64,000 bases of DNA, taken from assembly GCF_028128765.1 (NCBI RefSeq), contig NZ_LBJG01000002.1, forward strand, positions 623-64,622. The letters are read 5' to 3'. The notes under the pieces were generated by a model. The model was not told the DNA's origin. It ran no database searches and saw only the letters and a program-made list of their open reading frames with translations. The stretch's first letter is position 1. Each line of letters begins with the position of its first letter. The translations under genes were made by a program, and so were the position numbers. The DNA comes from Bradyrhizobium sp. CCBAU 51627. Its GTDB lineage: Bacteria > Pseudomonadota > Alphaproteobacteria > Rhizobiales > Xanthobacteraceae. This document shows, one piece after another, positions 1-11,929 of this stretch.

Positions 1-819
1 CGTGCCGCGCATGGCAAGAAGCCGCTGCCGGAGAAGGAGCGTCATCCGGTCGAGAAAGAGACCAAGGTCTCGCGGACCGATCCGGAAGCCGGCTACATGG
101 TCCGCGAAGGCAAGCCGAAGGGTTTTTTCTACCTCGATCACCGTACTGTCGATGGCCGGCTCGGCATCATCACCGATACCTATGCGACACCCGCCAACGT
201 GCACGACTCGATCGTTTATCTGGGGCGGCTCGATCGCCAGCGGCAACGCTTTGGCTTCGATGTCGCGGCGGTCGGATTGGACGCCGGCTATGCCACCTCC
301 GGTATCGCCCAAGGCCTGGAACAGCGCCGCATCCTGGGCGTCACCGGCTATCGCCGGCCGACCCCGCCGCGCCCTGGCATGATGGCCAACAAGGCGTTTA
401 CCTACGAGGCGAACGTGGACGGCTACCGCTGCCCCCAGGGGCAATTGCTCGCGTACGCCACCACCGACCGCGCGGGCTATCGCCACTACAAGAGCGATCC
501 GGCGATCTGCAAAGCCTGTCCGCTCCGGGCCGCCTGCACATCCAGCCGCACGGCGGTTCGCCTGATCACCCGTCATGTCTGGACCGAGGCGCGCGAACGC
601 GTCGATGCGCACCGGCTCACGCCATGGGGCAAGCGCATCTACAAGCGCCGCAAGGAGACGGTCGAGCGCTCGTTCGCCGACGCCAAGCAACTCCATGGCC
701 ATCGCTATGCCCGCTTTCGTGGCCTGCTCGCGGTCACTTGCCAATGTCTGCTCGCCGCCGCCGCCCAGAACATCAAGAAAATAGCTCTCGCCCTGGCCCC
801 ACGGCCCATGCCGGCATGA
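1..819 (+). CDS. IS1182-type transposase, 5' end outside the window
   Basis: C-terminal part of a DDE transposase. The frame is already open at base 1, without a start codon that fits a family N-terminus, so the gene begins before the window. The visible part contains a Y-L-D-H strand motif, a Cys cluster (C-K-A-C-P-L-R-A-A-C) typical of the zinc-like insert of IS1182/IS1380-type DDE enzymes, and the final catalytic Glu context K-E-T-V-E-R-S-F-A-D-A-K near the C-terminus. It catalyses cut-and-paste movement of its own IS. Two terminators follow directly. Terminal inverted repeats cannot be confirmed because the left end is missing. Confidence 0.85.
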   Translation, partial: RAAHGKKPLPEKERHPVEKETKVSRTDPEAGYMVREGKPKGFFYLDHRTVDGRLGIITDTYATPANVHDSIVYLGRLDRQRQRFGFDVAAVGLDAGYATSGIAQGLEQRRILGVTGYRRPTPPRPGMMANKAFTYEANVDGYRCPQGQLLAYATTDRAGYRHYKSDPAICKACPLRAACTSSRTAVRLITRHVWTEARERVDAHRLTPWGKRIYKRRKETVERSFADAKQLHGHRYARFRGLLAVTCQCLLAAAAQNIKKIALALAPRPMPA

Positions 820-846
820 GCCAACTTAAAACCAGCCACAAAACAA

Positions 847-874
847 AAACCCCGCCGAAAAATCGACGGGGTTT
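847..874 (+). terminator. hairpin after transposase
   Basis: An 8-bp stem AAACCCCG / CGGGGTTT encloses a 12-nt loop, 28 bases after the transposase stop. Because the stem ends in T it can work as a rho-independent terminator for the IS. It may also lie inside the right end of the IS. Confidence 0.5.
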
Positions 875-886
875 GTCAACAGTCTG

Positions 887-912
887 GGGCGGCCGAAAGG
901 CCGCCCTTTTTT
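887..912 (+). terminator. strong rho-independent terminator
   Basis: A perfect 8-bp stem GGGCGGCC / GGCCGCCC with a GAAA tetraloop is followed by six T residues. This is a textbook intrinsic terminator reading on the plus strand, placed between the transposase and the oppositely oriented katG. Confidence 0.85.
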
Positions 913-940
913 CTTGTGGTCGCGTGGAATACCCGTGCTC

Positions 941-968
941 CCTCTCCCGCTTGCTTTGCGGGAGAGGT
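941..968. repeat. short palindromic repeat, CTCTCCCGC family
   Basis: Inverted repeat CCTCTCCCGC ... GCGGGAGAGG just downstream of the katG stop. The same core recurs at 23692-23720 and 52857-52884. It probably forms a 3' hairpin of the katG mRNA. Confidence 0.6.
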
Positions 969-976
969 GCAACAAC

Positions 977-4183
<3,207 letters not shown>

Positions 4184-4189
4184 CTTCTG

Positions 4190-4642
4190 ATGCCGCATCC
4201 CATCATCCGCCGCGCCCGCGCTGACGAATATGACGAGATCGCCCGCGTCTGGATGGAGAGCTGGGTGTCGACCGGGCTTGCCGAAGTGAGCAACTTCCTG
4301 CTGGCGAATCTGCGCGCACGCGTCAGGCGCGAGATCGAGGATGGCTGGTCCCTGTACGTCGCCGACGACAATGGCACGATCGCCGCGATGCTGGCGCTGC
4401 ATCTGCCGAAGCTCCATCTCGACCAGCTCTTCGTCGCGCCCGCCTATCAGGGCCAATCGCTCGGGCGGCAATTGCTCGCCTTCACGCGGGCCCAGATGCC
4501 GGACGAGATCGAACTGCGCTGTGTGCGTGAGAACGAAAAAGCCTGGCGCTGGTACGAGCGCGAAGGCTTCGTGTTCGAGAGCGAAGAGATCTCCCCGGTC
4601 ACGGGCTTCACGATGAGATGCTACCGGTGGAGACGAAAATGA
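4190..4642 (+). CDS. GNAT-family N-acetyltransferase
   Basis: Acetyl-CoA dependent acetyltransferase of 150 residues. The acetyl-CoA binding motif A is L-F-V-A-P-A-Y-Q-G-Q-S-L-G-R-Q-L-L (about residues 82-98), and the C-terminal Y-E-R-E-G-F-V-F strand is typical of the fold. The gene begins six bases after the oxyR stop, so it is probably co-transcribed with it. The substrate cannot be told from sequence. Confidence 0.85.
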   Translation: MPHPIIRRARADEYDEIARVWMESWVSTGLAEVSNFLLANLRARVRREIEDGWSLYVADDNGTIAAMLALHLPKLHLDQLFVAPAYQGQSLGRQLLAFTRAQMPDEIELRCVRENEKAWRWYEREGFVFESEEISPVTGFTMRCYRWRRK

Positions 4643-4832
4643 TCCGGCAGTCAGGCGGCGAAACGGCGCGACGCTGCTTGACCAGCAGCACGCGAGAATA
4701 GACAAATACGCGTTGTCCAACATGTCGTTCACGCCGCATGTCCCGCCCAGGCGTCGAGCGTTGCGAATGCGCGGCAACCACGCCATGATTGCGTGCTGTT
4801 CGCTTCCCCCCGGATGAAAGGTTCGCTCCCCC

Positions 4833-5429
4833 ATGATCAAGCTCTATTGGTCACCGCGCTCGCGTTCGTTCTCGACACTCTGGCTGATGGAAGAGAGCGG
4901 CCTGCCCTATGAGCGCGTGCTGACCGATATTTCGACGGGCGCGCAGAAAGCACCGGACTATTTGAAGATCAATCCGATGGGCAAGGTGCCGGCGCTCAGC
5001 GACGGCGATGCCGCGCTCGGCGAAGCCGCAGCGATCTGTGCTTACATCGCCGACCGCTATCCCGAGACGAAGCTCGCGCCTGATGTGACCGACCCGCGGC
5101 GCGCACGCTATCTGCAATGGCTGTTCTTCTCGCCCAGCTGCATCGAGCCGGCGATCATCCAGATCTTCACCAAGATCGAAGTGCCGACCTCGACCGCGGC
5201 TTGGGGCAGCGCGACGCAGGTGTTCGACGTGCTGGAAGCGGCGCTCGAAAAGGGGCCGTGGATTCTCGGCGAGGAATTTTCCGCCGCCGACATCACGATC
5301 GGCTCCGGCCTGAATTTCGCGGTGCGCCTGTTCAAGATGGTCCCGTCGCGCCCGGCCTTCGACGCCTACATCGCGCGCTGCATGGCGCGGCCGGCGTTCC
5401 AGCGCGCGGAGAGGATTGCGGCAGGTTAG
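4833..5429 (+). CDS. glutathione S-transferase family protein
   Basis: Cytosolic GST, 198 residues. The N-terminal thioredoxin-like domain (1-80) carries S-P-R-S-R-S-F at the catalytic loop, the cis-Pro glutathione site N-P-M-G-K-V-P-A-L (47-55) and G-E-A-A-A-I where glutathione-binding GSTs usually have E-S-x-A-I. An all-helical domain fills the rest. The first residue of the usual E-S pair is Gly, so glutathione affinity may differ. Its stop overlaps the stop of convergent fabI by four bases. The 190 bp before it hold no recognisable gene. Confidence 0.85.
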   Translation: MIKLYWSPRSRSFSTLWLMEESGLPYERVLTDISTGAQKAPDYLKINPMGKVPALSDGDAALGEAAAICAYIADRYPETKLAPDVTDPRRARYLQWLFFSPSCIEPAIIQIFTKIEVPTSTAAWGSATQVFDVLEAALEKGPWILGEEFSAADITIGSGLNFAVRLFKMVPSRPAFDAYIARCMARPAFQRAERIAAG

Positions 5430-6226
5430 TCCGACGCCTTCAAATCGTCGGGCCTTGGCATCAGCACGATGTTGTAGCCGGAATCGACGTAATGGATCTC
5501 GCCGGTCACGCCGCCGGAGAGATCCGATAGCAGATACAGTGCCGAGCCGCCGAGTTCGTCGAGCGTGACGCCGCGGCGGAGCGGCGAATGCTTCTGCATG
5601 AACGCAAACATCGCGCGCGCCTCGCCGATGCCGGAGCCGGCGAGCGTGCGGATGGGGCCGGCGGAGATCGCGTTGACGCGGATGCCGCGCGGTCCAAAAT
5701 CGGACGCGAGATAGCGCACCGAGGCTTCCAGCGCCGCCTTGGCCACGCCCATCACATTGTAGTTCGGCATCGATCGTTCGGAGGCGCCGAAGGTCAGCGT
5801 GATCATGCTGCCGCCGTCCGTCATCAGCTCGGCGGCGCGCTTTGCGACTTCCGTGAACGAGAAGCAGGAGATCACCATGGTGCGCGAAAAGTTTTCGCGG
5901 CTGGTGTCGGCGTAGCGGCCCTTCAGCTCGTTCTTGTCGGCAAAGCCGATCGCGTGGATGACGAAGTCGAGCTTGCCCCATTTTTCGCGGAGCATATCGA
6001 AGGTGGCATCGACGCTGGCGATGTCCTCGACGTCGCAAGGCAGCACCAGTTCGACGCCGAGAGACTCCGCGAGCGGTTTGACCCGCCTGCCGAGAGCCTC
6101 GCCCTGGAAGGTGAAGGCAAGCTCGGCGCCATGGGCATGCAGCGTCTTGGCCATGCCCCAGGCGATCGAATGATCATTGGCGATGCCCATGATCAGACCG
6201 CGCTTGCCTTTCATCAAACCTTCCAT
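5426..6226 (-). CDS. fabI: enoyl-ACP reductase FabI
   Basis: NADH-dependent enoyl-[acyl-carrier-protein] reductase, 266 residues, the last step of each fatty-acid elongation cycle. Divergent SDR fold with the FabI nucleotide loop G-I-A-N-D-H-S-I-A-W-G (14-24) and catalytic Tyr156 and Lys163 in P-N-Y-N-V-M-G-V-A-K, which take the same numbers as in E. coli FabI. The position equivalent to E. coli Tyr146 is Phe (L-T-F-G-A-S-E-R). Start could also be Met5. It is the last gene of fabA-fabB-fabI, separated from fabB by a palindromic repeat. Confidence 0.95.
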   Translation of the reverse strand: MEGLMKGKRGLIMGIANDHSIAWGMAKTLHAHGAELAFTFQGEALGRRVKPLAESLGVELVLPCDVEDIASVDATFDMLREKWGKLDFVIHAIGFADKNELKGRYADTSRENFSRTMVISCFSFTEVAKRAAELMTDGGSMITLTFGASERSMPNYNVMGVAKAALEASVRYLASDFGPRGIRVNAISAGPIRTLAGSGIGEARAMFAFMQKHSPLRRGVTLDELGGSALYLLSDLSGGVTGEIHYVDSGYNIVLMPRPDDLKASD

Positions 6227-6248
6227 CTCGCGATCACCTTCCTCTGTC

Positions 6249-6335
6249 CGTCATGCCGGGCTTGTCCCGGGCATCCATGTTCTTCCGCAGCCGATAACAA
6301 AGACGTGGATGGCCGGGACAAGCCCGGCCATGACG
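6249..6335. repeat. long palindromic repeat, CCGGGCTTGTCCCGG family
   Basis: Two arms of about 30 bases, 6249-6278 and 6305-6335, are inverted copies sharing CGTCATG-CCGGGCTTGTCCCGG-CATCCA, with a 26-base middle. The same family recurs at 9040-9126. It lies between fabB and fabI in the mRNA and would fold into a large hairpin, which could lower fabI expression or protect the upstream message. Confidence 0.8.
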
Positions 6336-6364
6336 AGACAATCATCGATACGCCCGCGAGGGCG

Positions 6365-7588
6365 TCACACATCCATCCGGCTGAATACCAGCGTGGCGTT
6401 GGTGCCGCCGAAACCGAACGAGTTCGACAGCACGGTGCCGATCTTGACGTTGTCGATGCGCTTGCGGACGATCGGCATGTCGGCAAACACGGGGTCGAGC
6501 TCATGGATGTGTGCGCTCTCGCAGACGAAGCCGTTGTTCATCATCAGCAGCGAGTAGATCGCCTCCTGTACGCCGGTCGCACCCAGCGAGTGCCCCGTCA
6601 GCGCCTTGGTCGCCGAGATCGGCGGGCACTTTTCGCCGACGCCAAAGACTTTCCGGATTGCCTCGATCTCCGGCGGATCGCCGGCCGGCGTCGAGGTCGC
6701 GTGCGGATTGATGTAATCGACCTTGGTCTTCACCGTCGACATCGCCATGCGCATGCAGCGCTCGGCGCCTTCGCCTGACGGCGCGACCATGTCGTAGCCG
6801 TCCGACGTTGCTCCGTAGCCGACGATCTCCCCGTAGATGCGCGCGCCGCGCGCCTTGGCGTGCTCGAGCTCTTCAAGCACGAGCACACCGGCACCGCCGG
6901 CGATGACGAAACCATCCCGGTTGAGATCATAGGGACGCGAAGCGGTGGCGGGGGTATCGTTGTACTTCGACGACATCGCGCCCATGGCGTCGAACAGCAC
7001 GGACAGGGTCCAGTCCAATTCCTCGCAGCCGCCGGCAAAGACGACGTCCTGCTTGCCCCACTGGATGGTCTCGTAGGCATTGCCGATGCAATGGTTCGAC
7101 GTCGCGCAGGCCGAGGAGATCGAGTAATTCACGCCCTTGATCTTGAACCAGGTCGCGAGCGTCGCCGACGCCGTGGACGACATCGCCTTTGGCACCGCAA
7201 ACGGACCGACGCGTTTGGGTCCCTTGGTGCGCGTCGTGTCGGCGGCTTCGACGATGGTGCGGGCGGACGGACCGCCGGAACCCATGATGATGCCGGTGCG
7301 GATGTTGGAGACTTCCTCGGGCGAGAGACCGGAGTCCTGGATCGCCTGCTCCATCGCGACGTGATTCCACGCCGCGCCCTGACCGAGGAAGCGCATCGCG
7401 CGTCGGTCGACCACGGTAGATGGATCAAGCGTCGGCGCACCCTGCACCTGCGAACGGAAGCCGAGCTCGGCATATTTCTCCGCCCGCGAAATGCCCGACT
7501 TCGCCTCGTGAAGGCTCGCAAGCACTTCCTGGGTGTTGTTTCCGATCGACGAGACGATACCCATCCCGGTGACCACAACCCGCCTCAT
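6365..7588 (-). CDS. fabB: beta-ketoacyl-ACP synthase I FabB
   Basis: Condensing enzyme of 407 residues that elongates the unsaturated acyl-ACP made by FabA. Thiolase fold with catalytic Cys161 in S-S-A-C-A-T-S, His296 in [11 protein letters not shown] and His333 in [11 protein letters not shown]. The spacing matches E. coli FabB (163/298/333), and linkage to fabA supports FabB rather than FabF. Middle gene of the fabA-fabB-fabI cluster, 49 bp after fabA. Confidence 0.95.
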   Translation of the reverse strand: MRRVVVTGMGIVSSIGNNTQEVLASLHEAKSGISRAEKYAELGFRSQVQGAPTLDPSTVVDRRAMRFLGQGAAWNHVAMEQAIQDSGLSPEEVSNIRTGIIMGSGGPSARTIVEAADTTRTKGPKRVGPFAVPKAMSSTASATLATWFKIKGVNYSISSACATSNHCIGNAYETIQWGKQDVVFAGGCEELDWTLSVLFDAMGAMSSKYNDTPATASRPYDLNRDGFVIAGGAGVLVLEELEHAKARGARIYGEIVGYGATSDGYDMVAPSGEGAERCMRMAMSTVKTKVDYINPHATSTPAGDPPEIEAIRKVFGVGEKCPPISATKALTGHSLGATGVQEAIYSLLMMNNGFVCESAHIHELDPVFADMPIVRKRIDNVKIGTVLSNSFGFGGTNATLVFSRMDV

Positions 7589-7637
7589 GACAGCCTCGCC
7601 TAAATCGTTGTCTTCTTCGTAATGCTCGATAACGCGC

Positions 7638-8159
7638 CTAGCCCAGGCTCGTGCCCTGCTTGAACAGGCCGACCTTCAGATCTTTGGCGCGATAAATAAT
7701 CTGGTCATCGACCGAAAGCCATCCGTCGGCGATGCCGAGCACGAGCTTTGAACGCATCACGCGTTTGATATCGACGTTGTACACAACCTTGCGGGCCTCG
7801 GGCAGCACCTGGCCGCCGAACTTTAATTCGCTCAGACCAAGCGCTCGGCCGCGACCTTCGCCACCGATCCAGCCGAGATAAAAGCCGACCATTTGCCACA
7901 GCGCATCGAGGCCGAGGCAGCCGGGCATGACGGGATCGTTCTTGAAGTGGCAGCCGAAGAACCAGAGGTCCGGCTTAACGTCGAGCTCGGCGCGGACCAG
8001 TCCCTTGCCGAACTCGCCGCCGTTGTCGTTGATTTCGGTGATGCGATCGAACATCAGCATCGGCGGCAGCGGCAGCTGGGCATTGCCCGGGCCGAACATC
8101 TCGCCGCGGGCACATGCCAGCAGATCTTCGTATTCGTAACCGTTGCGCCTGTTCAGCAT
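7638..8159 (-). CDS. fabA: 3-hydroxydecanoyl-ACP dehydratase/isomerase FabA
   Basis: Hot-dog fold enzyme, 173 residues, introducing the cis double bond at the C10 stage of anaerobic unsaturated fatty acid synthesis. Active-site His71 is in [14 protein letters not shown] and Asp85 in [10 protein letters not shown], equal to E. coli His70/Asp84. First gene of the minus-strand fab cluster and divergent from irr, with 366 bp between the two starts. Confidence 0.96.
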   Translation of the reverse strand: MLNRRNGYEYEDLLACARGEMFGPGNAQLPLPPMLMFDRITEINDNGGEFGKGLVRAELDVKPDLWFFGCHFKNDPVMPGCLGLDALWQMVGFYLGWIGGEGRGRALGLSELKFGGQVLPEARKVVYNVDIKRVMRSKLVLGIADGWLSVDDQIIYRAKDLKVGLFKQGTSLG

Positions 8160-8458
8160 GCGGAAGCCTCTGTTCTAACCCCGATTGAGCGGCGTTTCTG
8201 GCAAAAATGGGCCCCGTTTCGTTCGGAAAGCAACGCCTTTGCTGTCGTCAGCAGGCGCGAATGCCGAGAGCCCGGAGGACTAGCGAACATGGACTTGCGA
8301 CCCTGGCCTCAATGCCCGGCCGCACCACACCAGGCTAAGCGGAACCGGGCGCTCTCTAACACAGGCCTTTTCGGTGGCAAAGCGATCTCATGAAGGTAAA
8401 ATGACGATGCTCGGGCCCGGTTCCCCTGCTAATTAGAACCGCTCTAGTTGCGAGAAAC
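8160..8458. other. fabA upstream region
   Basis: About 300 bases between the fabA start and the irr promoter. It must hold the fabA promoter, but I could not pick a convincing -35/-10 pair on the minus strand. No coding frame with good composition and no repeat was seen. Confidence 0.3.
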
Positions 8459-8487
8459 TTGCATCTGCATCTATCTGTCCATATACT
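8459..8487 (+). promoter_or_regulatory. irr promoter with tandem hexamers (likely Fur operator)
   Basis: A sigma70-like promoter TTGCAT (8459-8464), 17-nt spacer, TATACT (8482-8487) is overlapped by three head-to-tail hexamers TGCATC, TGCATC, TATCTG (8460-8477). From memory, the Fur site in the Bradyrhizobium japonicum irr promoter was described as three imperfect direct-repeat hexamers, which fits this layout. Fur bound here would block the -35 element. The expected transcription start, about 8494, lies after or at the GTG at 8499 and supports the downstream ATG of irr. Confidence 0.7.
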
Positions 8488-8525
8488 GCAGGTAGATAGT
8501 GTCCACGCGTGCCCGAATTTTGGAA

Positions 8526-9014
8526 ATGAGCGAGAACAACGCGCCCCGTCAACACGAAGACGTCCATGCGGCCCTTCTGTCCGGCCGCCAGCCGGCTCTG
8601 ACCGGCTGCCCCTGGCACGACGTCAACGAGATGCTCCAGTCTGCCGGCCTGCGCCCGACGCGTCAGCGCATGGCGCTTGGCTGGCTGCTGTTCGGCAAGG
8701 GTGCACGCCACCTCACGGCTGAAATGCTCTACGAGGAAGCGACCCTGGCCAAGGTCCCGGTGTCGCTCGCGACCGTCTACAACACGCTGAATCAGCTCAC
8801 CGACGCCGGCTTGCTGCGCCAGGTCAGTGTGGACGGCACCAAGACCTATTTCGATACCAACATCACCACCCACCACCACTATTATCTCGAGAACAGCCAC
8901 GAGCTGGTCGACATCGAGGATCCGCATCTGGCGCTGTCCAAGATGCCGGAGGTGCCGGAGGGCTACGAAATCTCGCGCATCGACATGGTGGTGCGTCTGC
9001 GCAAGAAGCGCTGA
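8526..9014 (+). CDS. irr: heme-responsive iron regulator Irr
   Basis: Fur-superfamily regulator of iron and heme genes, 162 residues from this ATG. The heme regulatory motif G-C-P-W-H-D-V-N has Cys28, and the second heme site is the His triplet 116-118 (T-T-H-H-H-Y), one residue off the published B. japonicum numbers (29 and 117-119). Winged helix residues about 40-100. Known behaviour of the family: Irr represses heme synthesis when iron is low and is degraded when heme-loaded ferrochelatase signals sufficiency. An in-frame GTG at 8499 is an alternative start, but it sits about five bases after the predicted transcription start. Confidence 0.95.
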   Translation: MSENNAPRQHEDVHAALLSGRQPALTGCPWHDVNEMLQSAGLRPTRQRMALGWLLFGKGARHLTAEMLYEEATLAKVPVSLATVYNTLNQLTDAGLLRQVSVDGTKTYFDTNITTHHHYYLENSHELVDIEDPHLALSKMPEVPEGYEISRIDMVVRLRKKR

Positions 9015-9039
9015 GATCGATCCAAAATTGTTGAGTTGT

Positions 9040-9126
9040 CGTCATGGCCGGGCTTGTCCCGGCCATCCACGTTTTTGGGGCTTAGCGAAAAGCGCGCCGA
9101 TGCCCGGGACAAGTCCGGGCATAACG
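9040..9126. repeat. long palindromic repeat, CCGGGCTTGTCCCGG family
   Basis: Second copy of the element at 6249-6335: left arm 9040-9071 (CGTCATGGCCGGGCTTGTCC...) and inverted right arm 9098-9126. It lies between the convergent irr and SH3-domain genes and may act as a bidirectional terminator. Confidence 0.8.
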
Positions 9127-9159
9127 ATTCAAGCTACAGCTCGGGCTTCAGCCCGCGGG

Positions 9160-9690
9160 TCAGTTGACCTGCTCGTCGGCATAGACGCCCCAGAGGCGCT
9201 CCTGCTGGATCCAGCCATCAAAACCGTTGCCGGTGACGTGGCACCAGCTGGTCGTGCACTTTTTCACCTGCGTGACGACGCCGGCCTGGAGTTTCGCGGC
9301 GACCGCACTGTCCGCATCGGCGCGGTCATAGATCGGCGCGAGGTCGTCCTTGTGCTTCATGGTGACCACCGCAGTGCGGCGGCCCGATAGCAGCGAGTGG
9401 TAGACCCAGCCCTCGGCACCTTCGGAATCGCGCACCCGGCGCCAGTTCTCAAACTCGGCGGTGATTTCGACCGGCAGCCCGGCGCGGGTGTAGACCCAGG
9501 CCACGTCATTGTCCTTGGTCGGACCGGCGCGGACATTCACGTGGTCCGATTTCAGGCTGACATAGCGCGGTACCGGCAGGCCACTGGCAGTCTGCGGGGT
9601 GGTGTCCTTGGCCGAATGCGAGGGGCCGACCGAAGCGCTCCACCAGGTGCAAACGAGCGCCATCACCGAACAAAAACGCCCCAACGCCAT
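9160..9690 (-). CDS. exported SH3-domain protein
   Basis: 176 residues with a hydrophobic N-terminal segment ending near residue 26, likely a signal peptide. Two bacterial SH3-like repeats follow: one with V-S-L-K-S-D-H-V-N-V-R-A-G-P (residues 44-57) and W-R-R-V-R-D...G-W-V, and a second ending W-C-H-V-T-G-N-G-F-D-G-W-I. Such proteins bind peptidoglycan or cell-wall enzymes in the periplasm. Enzymatic residues are absent and the exact role is unknown. The similarity of V-N-V-R-A-G-P to SH3_3/SH3_4 domains is clear. Confidence 0.8.
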   Translation of the reverse strand: MALGRFCSVMALVCTWWSASVGPSHSAKDTTPQTASGLPVPRYVSLKSDHVNVRAGPTKDNDVAWVYTRAGLPVEITAEFENWRRVRDSEGAEGWVYHSLLSGRRTAVVTMKHKDDLAPIYDRADADSAVAAKLQAGVVTQVKKCTTSWCHVTGNGFDGWIQQERLWGVYADEQVN

Positions 9691-10012
9691 TAACCCGTCT
9701 CCTGTCGAAGACCCGGCTGAACCGGGTCCTCACCCCAAATTCCAAAACCTTGCCGCGTCCCCTTTTCCCGCCCCACGCGGGTGTTCCCGAAGCACTAGCC
9801 CTGGTTCTTGTCTTGGCCCGGCCTTCTGCTAGAGAGGACGGACGCTTGAACAACCAGTTTGCCCCGATTTTCCGGCCGGAAAATGGGGGAAAGCTTGAAG
9901 GAAACGCCGGGGACGACACGGCAACGCCAGTGTCGAACAACCGGGTTAATGAGGCCTCAACGGCCGGCCTTTGGCGACAAAGGCGGCCTGCAACGCCTCA
10001 TGAGGGCAGGAC
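9691..10012. other. intergenic region without gene
   Basis: 322 bases between two divergent genes. One small hairpin, GACCCGG / CCGGGTC (9710-9728), lies in the leader of the SH3 gene. No clear promoter hexamers or coding sequence were identified. Confidence 0.4.
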
Positions 10013-11014
10013 ATGTCGGTGAAGAAAAAGCCCCTCGTCGTCGTGACGCGCAAGCTGCCGGACTCGATCGAGACCCGGATGCGCGAACTGTTCGACGCGC
10101 GCATCAATCTCGACGACACGCCGATGTCGACCGACCAGCTTGCAGAAGCCGCGCGCACTGCCGACATCCTGGTTCCGACGGTCACCGACAACATCAGCGC
10201 CGACATCGTCAACCAGCCCGACTGCAAGCTGCGCCTGATCGCGAATTTCGGTAACGGCGTCGACAATATCGACGTTGCGGCCGCGCATGCCCGCGGCATC
10301 ACCGTCACGAACACGCCGAAGGTGCTGACCGAAGACACCGCCGACATGACCATGGCGCTGATCCTGGCCGTGCCGCGCCGAATGATCGAAGGCGCCTCGG
10401 TGCTGACCGAAGGAAAACCCTGGGCGGGCTGGTCGCCGACCTGGATGCTCGGTCACCGCATCGGGGGAAAACGCCTCGGCATCATCGGCATGGGCCGCAT
10501 CGGTCAGGCGGTTGCGCGCCGCGCCCGCGCCTTCGGCCTGCAGATCCACTACCACAACCGCCGTCCCGTCGCGCCTGTCATCGCCGAAGAGCTCGGCGCA
10601 ACCTATTGGGAAAGCCTCGACCAGATGCTGGCACGGATGGACATCATCTCAGTGAACTGCCCGCACACGCCGGCCACCTATCATCTGCTGTCGGCGCGGC
10701 GGCTGAAGCTGATCCGCAAGGACGCCTACATCGTCAACACCGCGCGCGGCGAGGTGATCGACGAGGACACGCTGATCAAGCTGATCGAAGGCGGCGAGAT
10801 CGCCGGTGCCGGCCTCGACGTCTACGAGCACGAGCCCGCGGTCAATCCGAAGCTGGTGCGGCTTGCGAAAGCCGGCAAGGTGACGCTGATGCCGCATATG
10901 GGCTCGGCCACGATCGAGGGCCGCGTCGAGATGGGCGAGAAGGTGATCATCAACATCCGCACCTTTCTCGACGCGCACAAGCCGCCGGATCGGGTGCTGC
11001 CGAGCATGCTCTAA
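10013..11014 (+). CDS. D-2-hydroxyacid dehydrogenase (glyoxylate/hydroxypyruvate reductase type)
   Basis: NAD(P)-dependent reductase of 333 residues. Rossmann motif G-I-I-G-M-G-R-I-G-Q (156-165), followed by H-N-R-R at the end of strand 2, where Arg suggests NADPH preference. Catalytic Arg245 in N-T-A-R-G-E-V-I-D, Glu in D-V-Y-E-H-E-P (269-275) and His295 in P-H-M-G-S-A-T complete the triad. The signature places it in the glyoxylate/hydroxypyruvate reductase branch, but phosphoglycerate or other 2-oxoacids remain possible substrates. It stands alone between the SH3 and LysR genes. Confidence 0.88.
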   Translation: MSVKKKPLVVVTRKLPDSIETRMRELFDARINLDDTPMSTDQLAEAARTADILVPTVTDNISADIVNQPDCKLRLIANFGNGVDNIDVAAAHARGITVTNTPKVLTEDTADMTMALILAVPRRMIEGASVLTEGKPWAGWSPTWMLGHRIGGKRLGIIGMGRIGQAVARRARAFGLQIHYHNRRPVAPVIAEELGATYWESLDQMLARMDIISVNCPHTPATYHLLSARRLKLIRKDAYIVNTARGEVIDEDTLIKLIEGGEIAGAGLDVYEHEPAVNPKLVRLAKAGKVTLMPHMGSATIEGRVEMGEKVIINIRTFLDAHKPPDRVLPSML

Positions 11015-11017
11015 AGG

Positions 11018-11929
11018 TTACGTGCTGCGCATCTCGCGCTTGCGCCAATCTGCGACGAAATCGATGAACGCGCGCAGCGCGGGCGGCACCTGGCGCCGGC
11101 TGGGATAGTACAGGAAGGGGCCCGGGAACGGCTCGCACCAATCTTCCATCAGACTGACCAGCGCGCCGGACTTCACGGCCTCACCGACATAGCCATCGAT
11201 CGTGGCCCAGATGCCCACGCCATCGAGTGCGGCACGCATGGCAAGCTCCATATTGGTCGAGATAAGCTTTGCGGGTGGATCGACCTTCACGACCTGGCCG
11301 CGCTTCTCGAACTCCCAATCATGCATGACCCCACTCGAGTAGCGGGCGCGGATGCAATCATGATCGAGTAGGTCTTTCGGATGCTTCGGCCTGCCGCGCC
11401 GCGCGATGTAACCGGGCGAGGCGACAACGATGTAACTCTGCGGGCCACTTAGCGAGATCGCCACCATGTCCTGCGCAAGATGCTCGCCATAACGCACGCC
11501 GGCGTCAAAGCCGGCGCCGACGATGTCGACGAGGCCGCTCTCGGAGACGAGATCGAGATCGACCTGTGGATGGGCCTGCAGAAACGGACCAACCATCGGC
11601 GCCAGCACGAGGTCCACAGCAGGCGGCGGCGCGTTGATGCGCAGCCGGCCCGAGGCGACCTCGCGCAGGCCCCGCACCTGATCCAGCGCATCGCCGACGT
11701 CGCGCAGCGCGGGAGCCACCCGCGACAGCAGGAGCTCGCCGGCCTCCGTGAGCGCGACGCTGCGGGTGGTGCGGTTCATCAGGCGGACGCCGAGGCGCTC
11801 TTCCAGCTCGCGCAGCCGCTGGCTAAGGCTCGACACCGACACGCGGATTTCCGCCGCCGCACGGCGGAAATTGCGGGTGCGGGCAACCGCCACGAAGACA
11901 TCGAGATCGCGCAGGTCGGGATCGGCCAT
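11018..11929 (-). CDS. LysR-family transcriptional regulator
   Basis: 303 residues. N-terminal winged helix-turn-helix (about 6-65, R-A-A-A-E-I-R-V-S-V-S-S-L-S-Q-R) and a C-terminal periplasmic-binding-like effector domain (about 92-295). It is of the CrgA/DsdC-like subgroup that often controls a neighbouring oxidoreductase. Divergently oriented from the aldo-keto reductase gene 117 bp away, which is its probable target. Convergent with the dehydrogenase gene, three bases apart. Confidence 0.88.
   Translation of the reverse strand: MADPDLRDLDVFVAVARTRNFRRAAAEIRVSVSSLSQRLRELEERLGVRLMNRTTRSVALTEAGELLLSRVAPALRDVGDALDQVRGLREVASGRLRINAPPPAVDLVLAPMVGPFLQAHPQVDLDLVSESGLVDIVGAGFDAGVRYGEHLAQDMVAISLSGPQSYIVVASPGYIARRGRPKHPKDLLDHDCIRARYSSGVMHDWEFEKRGQVVKVDPPAKLISTNMELAMRAALDGVGIWATIDGYVGEAVKSGALVSLMEDWCEPFPGPFLYYPSRRQVPPALRAFIDFVADWRKREMRST

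Noticed and set aside
8499..8525. GTG start of irr
   Set aside because: It lies at the predicted transcription start, and the ATG at 8526 gives a length and motif numbering closer to known Irr.
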